DNA of 8,253 nucleotides from Porphyromonadaceae bacterium UBA7207 (lineage in GTDB: Bacteria; Bacteroidota; Bacteroidia; Bacteroidales; Muribaculaceae). Numbering within the stretch: position 1 is the stretch's first letter; each line of letters begins with the position of its first letter. The stretch spans positions 1-8,253 of the forward strand of contig DKUJ01000047.1 in NCBI GenBank assembly GCA_002490635.1. Direction: 5' to 3'. The position numbers and the translations under genes were made by a program. Positions 1-6,648 of the stretch are shown here, piece after piece. The notes beneath the pieces were generated by a model, which saw only the letters and a program-made list of their open reading frames with translations, was not told the origin of the DNA and ran no database searches.

Positions 1-58
1 CAAGCCATTAACTGAATAATCCTATTTCGGACATGAGCCACACCACCTCTCTTTCGAT

Positions 59-598
59 GTGGATATCTCAGGCGACATGTACAGCATCGGAGTGTCGTAC
101 CACTACATGTTCTGCAGATATGTAGGAGCAGGAGCAGGCATGGGCTTCTGGGCTGATGACGAATCAGAGGGCCTCGCGAATCTTGTAGGCAGCTTCGTGG
201 ACAGTGATTACGACTATGACGACTATGACTACAATCTGACAGGAACGGCCTTCTATTTCCAGCCTTCTCTATATTTCAGATCTCCTATTATACACCTTGG
301 CCGCAATGCCGCCGTTGCCCTCTGCGCAACACCTTGGATGCGCATAAGCACAAAACACCACGACTACTATCCATGGCAGGCAACCGACGGCCACTGGTCA
401 GAAGCGGTGTACCGTAGTCGCACGGTTGCTGCAGGAGTAACGGCAGGGCCTACGCTACGCCTTGGCGCACTGGGCATTTCCGTGAGCTATCAGATTTCAA
501 ACATGGATGTCACTCGCCGGGCCCGCGCCCGTGGCAGTTCTGTCTACAGCAGCCCTCCATGCCAGGCGATAGCATTATCAATATCGTTAAATATCTGA
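59..598 (+). CDS. Outer-membrane beta-barrel protein, N-terminus missing (possible pseudogene)
   Basis: The 179-residue product from GTG 59 has the alternating polar/hydrophobic pattern and aromatic-rich strands of a small Bacteroidetes outer-membrane barrel (for example SIGVSYHYMF near residue 10 and LGISVSYQISNM near residue 137), ending in IALSISLNI. There is no signal peptide at GTG 59 or at the next start, ATG 77. The reading frame is open further upstream only to a TAA at 17-19, and the bases between that stop and GTG 59 still encode barrel-like sequence (HHLSFDVDIS across the start). The real gene therefore probably begins outside the window and is interrupted by the TAA, or it has lost its 5' end. 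Residues 48-59 are a Ser/Tyr/Asp-rich, strongly acidic loop. The 3' end overlaps the convergent GNAT gene by 12 bases. Specific function is unknown; calling it a barrel is inference from pattern. Confidence 0.6.
   Translation: MDISGDMYSIGVSYHYMFCRYVGAGAGMGFWADDESEGLANLVGSFVDSDYDYDDYDYNLTGTAFYFQPSLYFRSPIIHLGRNAAVALCATPWMRISTKHHDYYPWQATDGHWSEAVYRSRTVAAGVTAGPTLRLGALGISVSYQISNMDVTRRARARGSSVYSSPPCQAIALSISLNI
212..229 (+). repeat. Two tandem 9-bp GACTATGAC units
   Basis: GACTATGAC occurs at 212-220 and again directly at 221-229. Partial matches continue on both sides (GATTAC before, GACTAC overlapping the end). The repeat is in frame and encodes the acidic tyrosine/aspartate loop (residues 52-57, DYDDYD) of the barrel protein. 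Units of 9 bases can expand or contract without shifting the frame. Confidence 0.6.
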
Positions 599-1612
599 TA
601 AATACGGACGAACCGCCGGCAGCCCGAATATACGACCAATCTTGGGATCACCGAAAAGCACCGCTGCCACTACTTCTATCGGAGCGCAAAGCCCCGGTCG
701 CACACCATCGGCATCGCCTACCACGGTGATGCCGCTTTCGATGATAAAAACACCGTTGTTCGCATCCACGATACCGTCGGAAGGCTCTATGGCTGTCTGC
801 AACTGTGTGTGCACTGTGGCCATGGCTTCGGCAATAACCTGCATGTCCACTATACGCAACCATCCGCTTAGCCTCAGATATCGTCGCTCGCAGTCGGCTC
901 CCGCAGAACATACAACAGAGAAAAGGCGTCCGGGCACCCTGTGGCGCAATTCGGCTAATGCCGCTTGGGCAGCGCTCTCGTTTTCGGCCAAAAGACTGCG
1001 GACGAGGACGCCGCTTTCAGTGTCTATGGTATTAAAGGTGGCGAAAAGAAAGGCTTTGGCGCCTTGGGATGTCCGGACGCTTATGGTTTGAGTCTCTACA
1101 GCAGAGCCTGTGAAGAGCACCATGCTGTCGTATTGCCTGGGGGAATGGATTGTCCCGCAACCCACGGCCATCTCCAGCTCGTGGAAAGCGGAATAACCAT
1201 TATCAACCACTGTGTATTCCGGGCTATGGAATTCGTGCATAGCCGTGTAGTTCTCGCATCGGCTGTAGCCGCAGGCGCAGAAACCCGACGAGGCAAGCAC
1301 ACTGCAGTCGATGTCGGTGCCGGCAAGAAGTACGGCATAATGGCGGCGCGCAGACTCCCGCAGAGTTTCGGCCATCAGCATTTCCAGAACGGAATCGCTC
1401 ACCTCCGGGCGCTTCGTTACTCCACGCACACGGGCGGCAGGCAACTCCTGCCCGCAATATAGAAAAGAACAGGGATTCAGGAGCAATCCGGCAACTGGAC
1501 GTCCAGAGGAATCGCGATGCAGAACCACATCGGCATCGTCGGCATCGGTAAACAAGGGCAAACGCCTTGTCGCCGAACGGAATACTTCGGAATATTGCTT
1601 GTAAAGCCCCAT
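587..1612 (-). CDS. Eis-like GNAT-family N-acetyltransferase relative
   Basis: The 341-residue protein matches the layout of Eis-type acetyltransferases: an N-terminal GNAT domain (about 1-125), a second GNAT-like domain (about 130-270) and a C-terminal SCP2-like domain (about 285-341). Residues 62-85 correspond to the acetyl-CoA strand and loop (VRGVTKRPE followed by a helix), and GF at 110-111 fits the usual end of the GNAT core. The C-terminus GRIFGLPAVRPYLSD closely resembles the tail of Bacteroidetes Eis-like proteins. The usual R/Q-G-x-G phosphate loop is replaced by S-D-S-V (72-75), so acetyl-CoA binding may be altered or lost. Ten cysteines are present. The gene starts 19 bases after the NDH-2 stop, so the two are probably co-transcribed. 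ATG 1612 is the natural start given that spacing. The substrate is unknown; known Eis proteins acetylate amines such as aminoglycosides or protein lysines, but that cannot be transferred here. Confidence 0.75.
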   Translation of the reverse strand: MGLYKQYSEVFRSATRRLPLFTDADDADVVLHRDSSGRPVAGLLLNPCSFLYCGQELPAARVRGVTKRPEVSDSVLEMLMAETLRESARRHYAVLLAGTDIDCSVLASSGFCACGYSRCENYTAMHEFHSPEYTVVDNGYSAFHELEMAVGCGTIHSPRQYDSMVLFTGSAVETQTISVRTSQGAKAFLFATFNTIDTESGVLVRSLLAENESAAQAALAELRHRVPGRLFSVVCSAGADCERRYLRLSGWLRIVDMQVIAEAMATVHTQLQTAIEPSDGIVDANNGVFIIESGITVVGDADGVRPGLCAPIEVVAAVLFGDPKIGRIFGLPAVRPYLSDI

Positions 1613-1631
1613 AGTATCACTTCATGTTCAT

Positions 1632-2909
1632 TTACTTGTCCCAATAGCTTCGCAGAGGATATCGGTCGGGACGCAGCAGCAGCCTAAGACCAGACGAGAA
1701 GGTGAAATATCCCCATATCCAGTTGATAAGAACCACCACCTTGTTCCTCATTCCCAGCAGCGAGAGCAGATGCACGAACATCCATGCCAGCCACGCCAGC
1801 CTGCCATGAAGATGCGTGCGCCCCATATCGACCACAGCTCGATTGCGGCCTATTGTAGCCATCGACCCTTTGTCGCGATAAACGAAAGGCAGGCGGGCTG
1901 AAGGATTGTTAAGATTGGCGGCCAGACGCCGTCCCTGCTGTATGGCAACCTGGGCGACCTGTGGATGCCCGTTGGGATAGGCATCCGACTGCATAAGAGC
2001 GATGTCGCCTATGGCGAAAACGTCGTTCACACCCTCCACGGCATTGAAATCGTCGACTTTCAGCCGGCCTCCGGGAGCAGGTTCAGGCACGTCGCCCCCG
2101 AACTCGAAGGACACACCGCGTATTCCGGCTGTCCATATAAGAGTATCGGAGGCAATGGTCTCTCCATCCGAAAAAGTGACCATACCGTCGCTATAGCTCT
2201 TCATGGTCTTGCCGAGTTTTACATCGACCATAAGCTGAGCGAGAGCTTTGTGTGCGTGCACGCTGCCTGTGCGGCTCATGGTGCGGAGCACCCTGTCGTT
2301 GCCCTCGGCAAGAATCACCCTCATTTCCGATGGCTGAATCGACGGATATTCGCGTTTCAGGACAAACCGTTTCATCTCGCCCAATGCTCCGGCAATCTCG
2401 ACTCCCGTGGGACCGGCTCCCACCACAACGAAAGTGAGCAGGCGCCTGCGTTTTTCGGTGTCCTCGCAAATCGAAGCCCGCTCCAGCCGGTCGAGGATTT
2501 CGTTGCGGCAGCGTATTGCCTCGGGAGTGCTTTTGAGAGTAAAAACATGCTTCTCCAGATCCTTGATTCCGAAAAAGTTGTTGGTAGTCCCTGCCGCGAC
2601 TACCAGAATATCGTAACCGATGGCCTCGAACTGAGTGTACACTTTATGGCCTGTGGTGTCGATTCTGCAAACCGTGCCCATACGGAATGTGCATCCATGG
2701 TAGCAACGACGCGACAGCTCGCGACGCAAAGGAAAAGATATGCTCGCCGGCTCCAGACCAGACGACGCCACCTGATAGTAAAGAGGCGGGAAACTGTGGT
2801 AGTTGTTGCGGTCCACAACCACAACATCGTATAGCGTTTTGTCTGCATGCTTTGCTACATTCAGACCGGCGAACCCGCCACCGATAATCACAAGTTTCTT
2901 TCTGGGCAT
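1632..2909 (-). CDS. ndh: Type II NADH:quinone oxidoreductase (NDH-2)
   Basis: This 425-residue flavoprotein transfers electrons from NADH to the quinone pool (menaquinone in Bacteroidetes) at the inner face of the cytoplasmic membrane without pumping ions. It begins with the FAD-binding fold, GGGFAG at 10-15 after a beta strand, followed by VVVD at 30-33. The second Rossmann fold for NADH is VVVGAGPTGVE at 161-171, with the conserved Glu171. FAIGD at 298-302 is the second FAD motif, and AQVAIQQG at 319-326 is the quinone-site motif of the family. The C-terminal part (about 371-411) is rich in Leu, Trp and Val and suits the membrane-anchoring helices of NDH-2. No EF-hand insertion is seen, and the length is typical for bacterial forms. 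ATG 2909 lies 11-12 codons before the FAD motif's end, as expected. It is the first gene of a probable operon with the GNAT gene. No clear promoter was found; a weak candidate is described under rejected items. Confidence 0.93.
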   Translation of the reverse strand: MPRKKLVIIGGGFAGLNVAKHADKTLYDVVVVDRNNYHSFPPLYYQVASSGLEPASISFPLRRELSRRCYHGCTFRMGTVCRIDTTGHKVYTQFEAIGYDILVVAAGTTNNFFGIKDLEKHVFTLKSTPEAIRCRNEILDRLERASICEDTEKRRRLLTFVVVGAGPTGVEIAGALGEMKRFVLKREYPSIQPSEMRVILAEGNDRVLRTMSRTGSVHAHKALAQLMVDVKLGKTMKSYSDGMVTFSDGETIASDTLIWTAGIRGVSFEFGGDVPEPAPGGRLKVDDFNAVEGVNDVFAIGDIALMQSDAYPNGHPQVAQVAIQQGRRLAANLNNPSARLPFVYRDKGSMATIGRNRAVVDMGRTHLHGRLAWLAWMFVHLLSLLGMRNKVVVLINWIWGYFTFSSGLRLLLRPDRYPLRSYWDK

Positions 2910-2983
2910 AGATGAACGTTTACTTACACTAACACCGGAAAGACAAAAAAGTTAATTCCTTACCAGTTTCTCTACATAATTGA

Positions 2984-3024
2984 GTGAGGCTGTGTCGTAA
3001 TTAAATTTTACGACACAGCCTCAC
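2984..3024. terminator. Perfect 17-bp inverted repeat between operons
   Basis: GTGAGGCTGTGTCGTAA at 2984-3000 is exactly complementary to TTACGACACAGCCTCAC at 3008-3024, with a 7-base AT loop (3001-3007). The hairpin begins 19 bases beyond the stop codon of the large secreted protein gene and lies 74 bases upstream of the NDH-2 start. Position and strength fit a transcription terminator or 3'-end stabiliser for the minus-strand transcript. There is no clean T-run after the stem on either strand, so it is not a textbook intrinsic terminator. From general knowledge, hairpins with a GAGGCTGTGTC core recur between Bacteroidales genes, so it may be a copy of a dispersed element. Confidence 0.7.
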
Positions 3025-3043
3025 ATAAGACTAATTTCCCAAA

Positions 3044-6000
3044 TCAAGGAATATATCGTTTGGAAGCCTTATTACCTCGCACTTCGATGAAGATGCCACC
3101 GGAGGGATTCGCAACAGGTATGCCCTGCAGGTTGAAATATTTGGCTGGGCCATCATTGACAATGGCATCGATTTCAACCTGGGTTATATCCGCGTTCCGG
3201 ATGTCGATCACTGTCCTTCCAGTTCCGACGGGAACGTTAGAGGCTCCAGGGAATTCCATATCCGGGTCGCCATCGGCGCAGTTCCATGTATAGCTGCCAT
3301 TATAACCAGTGTCATAGGCTCCAAAAAGCAGCGACCATCCTGGGAAAGTGATTATGCCATCACTATTTGTACCGAAATAGCCTGCCTCTGCGATTGCATC
3401 CATGGATTCACCGTCTTCAATTGCCTGATATGCCATGGAACTGATTGCGAGCGGCCCGAGTTGGGACACAATAGTGAGACCAAGTTCCGATTCTTCCACA
3501 TAAACGCGATTAGGATTGGATGCATTGAATACTATGTAATAATCACCGGGCAATGACATCTCTCTGTAAAACTCAACATTAAGGGGCCACGTATAATAGG
3601 GGTTAACCAAGCGGTAACGTCCAGAGGTAGTTATATCGGCTTCTATTCCGACAGTCCATGTTTCGCCGCCTACCACAATATCATCGCTCCAATAATAATT
3701 CTGGCTAAGGATAATTCCATCGGTATATACACAACTCCCCGCAGGGCGCCAGTTATCCTCATCTGGGCTTATTCTAAAATAACTGCAACGTTTGCAAACC
3801 ACCCGACCGGCGGAATCGTACCCCACACCGATAATGGTATTGTAGCCACGGAATGCATCTACTGTGATTTCTTCCGTGCCTGCTGTATATCGTGTGGCAT
3901 CTTCGTCAGCAACCAGATTATCGTATAATTTGTTAAGTAACATATCGCGAATAATTCCGCGTTTGTTTTCCATCACAAAATACGCCACATCCTCGCTACG
4001 GCTGGCCTCTACTACGGCCTGGAACTGTCCCTGGGCATTTTCGGAAAATTCGCCAGTGTAATCAAGCTCCAGATCATATTCGCTGACATACCCGGTAAGT
4101 TGCATGCTTTCCTGGCAGAGAAACAACGATTCATCGGTATAATAAACGCACAATATTGATATTAAACCGGTGGCCGTATCAATATATGATTCATTGATTA
4201 AATCTTCAGATGTATAACCCTGTAAGGAACTGCCAGGTTGCACTTGTGTCAGATATGTATACGCGTCACAACACATCAGCGATTTACCATTCCATGTGTA
4301 ACCAGTTTCGACTGAGGGCATATAACATGTGTAAATGTTACAATTGCTATCCCAGTATTCACCTTCACGGACGATAGTAACGTTGCTATTGTTGAAATAT
4401 GAGGTCCATGTAACGCGGTTATCGTTCAATAAATAACAATCAAAATCCCCAACCTGGATACGTTCCCGCTTCGAGATTCTTGATTTCGATATATATGCCG
4501 ATACATGTTTGGGTTCTATACTAAGAGCACTTATTGACACTATAGCATATTCGTCAGCTGCACCTATACGTCGGAAAGGAGTCCATTCGCCTTTTGAAAT
4601 CGGATGCCGACTGACAATTCCTGCATGTGAGACGTTATTGGCGTCGTATGGAACAGCCACTAGATAATAGCAACCATCCGGGAAATACTCTCCGACAAGT
4701 TCGCTGGCAGGGATTTCCACCAACGAACCGTTCACGACATAATTCTTTATCAATAAACCGGCGTCGCCATCTGTAACAAGCCGACAAAGGCGCTCCGGGA
4801 AATATTTGTTGGCGAGATACTGCTCTTCAGACACAAGCGCACAACTCACACTATACACATTGTCCGAAACGGATAAGGTGTATATGTCATCATCGTCAGG
4901 CAGTCCATCGTTTTCACCGCTTATGGAATAATCCACAAAACCAGGGAGCTGCAATTCAATATCGGCAGCATCACTGCACGTTGAAATCCTCCCGCTCAAT
5001 CTCACGGAATTTGATGGGAAACTAATCCTGGCATCACTATACTTTCCCCAATAGTTACCATAACTTTCATCGTAACTGGCTTCATCGCCATATTGATAAT
5101 CAGAGTACTCGCTATAATTGCATTGTATTACAGCAGGGCAAGTGTCTTCGTCATCTATCCCGGCAAGAGTTGCGGGTATTTTTACGCGCGAAGGATCGGT
5201 AGCATCAACTATCATATAGAAATCCTCACCATCTGTGGCGGTTGGTTTCATTTTGTTATAGTACGGATAGTCCTTCCCGAACGGATTGTGAATTCGGAAT
5301 ATCGACGGATTGTCTGACCTGACATCAACCTGCACCGCTCGCGTTGCTGCGGGAACCTTCAGCTTATGCTGGTCGTCGAATATTTCTCTGTTGTCGTGTG
5401 GTACTGCGATGAAACCTACCACATCTGTCAATGAACATTCGCCAATGGGAATCCACTCTTGTTGTTCATGCCGGTTGGAGTAAATCACGTCCTTGACATA
5501 GGGTGCTATCGCACTGCCATCAGATCCCAGAGGAATAGCGAACACTGTATATACAGGGCTATCTCCCAGCTCCACTTCGAAACTTGGTGCTGTATAATCG
5601 ATATACGGATATGTTACAGTTGGATTGGAATCAAAAAAACCAATTGGAACACCTTGGGTAGTAAATCTGTATACCACCACTCGATATGACTTCACTTCAG
5701 GAGTGCGACTCACAATGAATGTCGCTTTATCTTCCGACGCCGAATAGAAACGGACGTCTGACGAACGGCTCATAGAAAACTCCAAGGCCGAATCCACATC
5801 GAGTACTATCTGACATGGTCCCAGATTATATCCAAGTGCAGGAGCAACCCATATCCATAAGTTATATATAAGGAATTTTCCTGCTTCGGGATAGTACACA
5901 CCTCCTAACTGCTGTGCCCATATCATAAATTCCGTATAAGCGTTGTCTACATAGTCATGCGGATTTGAAATGCCGGTTGTCTGAGCATTGATAGCAATCG

Positions 6001-6424
6001 CGTTGGTAGTGGCATCCATATCCACGATTATATCCACTCCGTTGAAAATTTTGTCCAATCGAAATTGCACTTGATTGGGATTGTCGGCATTATGGCGACG
6101 CATTACAGAGAACGGCTCGTCCCATTCTGGCCACGGGAAACCGTCGTTTTCACTCACTATTTCCATCGTAGCGAAAGTACCCTCGGGAAAAGATGCTTTG
6201 CCGAATAATGTCCAATCGGTCCAGTTGGCATCAGTGTCATCTGCGGATTGCGTTGTCGTGGGTCGCTCGCAGTGCTGAATCTGCATCGAAGAACCTGCGT
6301 GTGAGGTTACGGCTGGAGTGGTGCATACTTCCGGCAGGCGAGTGTCTTTCTGAAGCGACACAACTCCTGCCGAAGTTGCAGCCATCAATAGCACAATGGC
6401 AAAAAATGCGATGATTCTTTTCAT
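3044..6424 (-). CDS. Large secreted modular protein, four repeated beta-rich modules
   Basis: I do not recognise a named family. The 1126-residue product starts with a signal peptide (MKRIIAFFAIVLLMAATSAG, no lipobox cysteine), so it is exported. Four related modules begin with a Trp-x-x-(x)-G motif: DWTLFG at about 70, EWIPIG at 323, EWTPFRRIG at 613 and NWRPAG at 891. Modules 2 and 4 share a strand ending FRIHNPF / YRLVNPYY (about 376 and 936), a DFYMIVDATDPSRV / DYYIVFNASNPNRV stretch (401 and 961), and a closing ARISFP / GIITFP strand (465 and 1023). Modules 1 and 3 are more diverged. Three linkers (about 228-316, 478-608, 776-885) share a strand ending YTVFAIPLGSDG / YYLVAVPYDANN / NTIIGVGYDSAG and look fibronectin-like. 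The tail (1096-1126, YFNLQG...GGIFIEVRGNKASKRYI) resembles short C-terminal motifs of Bacteroidales surface proteins. ATG 6424 is chosen because an upstream in-frame start at 6487 would place coding sequence over the promoter and bury the signal peptide. The DNA is more AT-rich than its neighbours. Role is probably extracellular or cell-surface binding; no catalytic motif is evident. Confidence 0.8.
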   Translation of the reverse strand: MKRIIAFFAIVLLMAATSAGVVSLQKDTRLPEVCTTPAVTSHAGSSMQIQHCERPTTTQSADDTDANWTDWTLFGKASFPEGTFATMEIVSENDGFPWPEWDEPFSVMRRHNADNPNQVQFRLDKIFNGVDIIVDMDATTNAIAINAQTTGISNPHDYVDNAYTEFMIWAQQLGGVYYPEAGKFLIYNLWIWVAPALGYNLGPCQIVLDVDSALEFSMSRSSDVRFYSASEDKATFIVSRTPEVKSYRVVVYRFTTQGVPIGFFDSNPTVTYPYIDYTAPSFEVELGDSPVYTVFAIPLGSDGSAIAPYVKDVIYSNRHEQQEWIPIGECSLTDVVGFIAVPHDNREIFDDQHKLKVPAATRAVQVDVRSDNPSIFRIHNPFGKDYPYYNKMKPTATDGEDFYMIVDATDPSRVKIPATLAGIDDEDTCPAVIQCNYSEYSDYQYGDEASYDESYGNYWGKYSDARISFPSNSVRLSGRISTCSDAADIELQLPGFVDYSISGENDGLPDDDDIYTLSVSDNVYSVSCALVSEEQYLANKYFPERLCRLVTDGDAGLLIKNYVVNGSLVEIPASELVGEYFPDGCYYLVAVPYDANNVSHAGIVSRHPISKGEWTPFRRIGAADEYAIVSISALSIEPKHVSAYISKSRISKRERIQVGDFDCYLLNDNRVTWTSYFNNSNVTIVREGEYWDSNCNIYTCYMPSVETGYTWNGKSLMCCDAYTYLTQVQPGSSLQGYTSEDLINESYIDTATGLISILCVYYTDESLFLCQESMQLTGYVSEYDLELDYTGEFSENAQGQFQAVVEASRSEDVAYFVMENKRGIIRDMLLNKLYDNLVADEDATRYTAGTEEITVDAFRGYNTIIGVGYDSAGRVVCKRCSYFRISPDEDNWRPAGSCVYTDGIILSQNYYWSDDIVVGGETWTVGIEADITTSGRYRLVNPYYTWPLNVEFYREMSLPGDYYIVFNASNPNRVYVEESELGLTIVSQLGPLAISSMAYQAIEDGESMDAIAEAGYFGTNSDGIITFPGWSLLFGAYDTGYNGSYTWNCADGDPDMEFPGASNVPVGTGRTVIDIRNADITQVEIDAIVNDGPAKYFNLQGIPVANPSGGIFIEVRGNKASKRYIP

Positions 6425-6458
6425 TTGTAATTGGTTTGTGTATGTGATTTGGATTCCG

Positions 6459-6488
6459 CAAAGATAATGATTTATAATTCGCAGCAAT
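6459..6488 (-). promoter_or_regulatory. Bacteroidetes-type promoter for the large secreted protein
   Basis: Reading the minus strand, TATCTTTG (6466-6459) matches the Bacteroidetes -7 consensus TAnnTTTG exactly. ATTG (6488-6485), 18 bases further upstream, resembles the -33 TTTG element. Transcription would begin at roughly 6452-6455, giving a leader of about 30 bases before ATG 6424. The leader is A/C-rich with no Shine-Dalgarno site, as is common in this phylum. Confidence 0.65.
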
Positions 6489-6564
6489 AAGATTTACAAC
6501 AATTAACATCTGCCATAAACTTAGTAACTATTCAGCGAACCACTATTCTATGCTTCTATGGTCC

Positions 6565-6583
6565 AAAAAGAGTCGAAGGCTCT
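6565..6583 (-). terminator. Weak candidate terminator after the GLPGLI gene
   Basis: On the minus strand, AGAG (6583-6580) and CTCT (6572-6569) can form a 4-bp stem around the loop CCTTCGA, followed directly by a run of five T (6569-6565, including the last stem base). It lies 66 bases beyond the GLPGLI stop codon and upstream of the next gene's promoter, where a terminator is expected. The stem is short, so this is tentative. The rest of 6489-6648 shows no gene. Confidence 0.3.
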
Positions 6584-6648
6584 CAACCTATAGCACCCCA
6601 CCAGCCTTTACACCGCTAAGTATAGATGGTATTAGCGAAGATATATTT

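Noticed and set aside
24..31. TATTTCGG before the barrel gene as a -7 promoter element.
   Set aside because: It mismatches the TTTG core, and the flanking sequence still reads as barrel protein, so this is more likely coding DNA.
642..1462. Plus-strand open frames of 149 and 165 codons opposite the GNAT gene.
   Set aside because: They lie entirely antisense to a protein with clear family features and have no recognisable domain; they are shadows of high-G+C codon structure.
1965..2834. A 289-codon plus-strand open frame opposite NDH-2.
   Set aside because: NDH-2 on the other strand carries all expected cofactor motifs; the antisense translation shows no family features.
2919..2950. Possible promoter for NDH-2 on the minus strand (TTTTTTG at 2950-2944 and TAAGTAAA at 2926-2919, 17-base gap).
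   Set aside because: The -7 part matches only three fixed positions of TAnnTTTG and the spacing is short, so it is no better than chance in AT-rich intergenic DNA.
6489..6648. Possible small gene or RNA in the gap between the GLPGLI gene and the large secreted gene.
   Set aside because: No credible start-stop pair with protein-like composition and no extended structured element beyond a short hairpin was seen.
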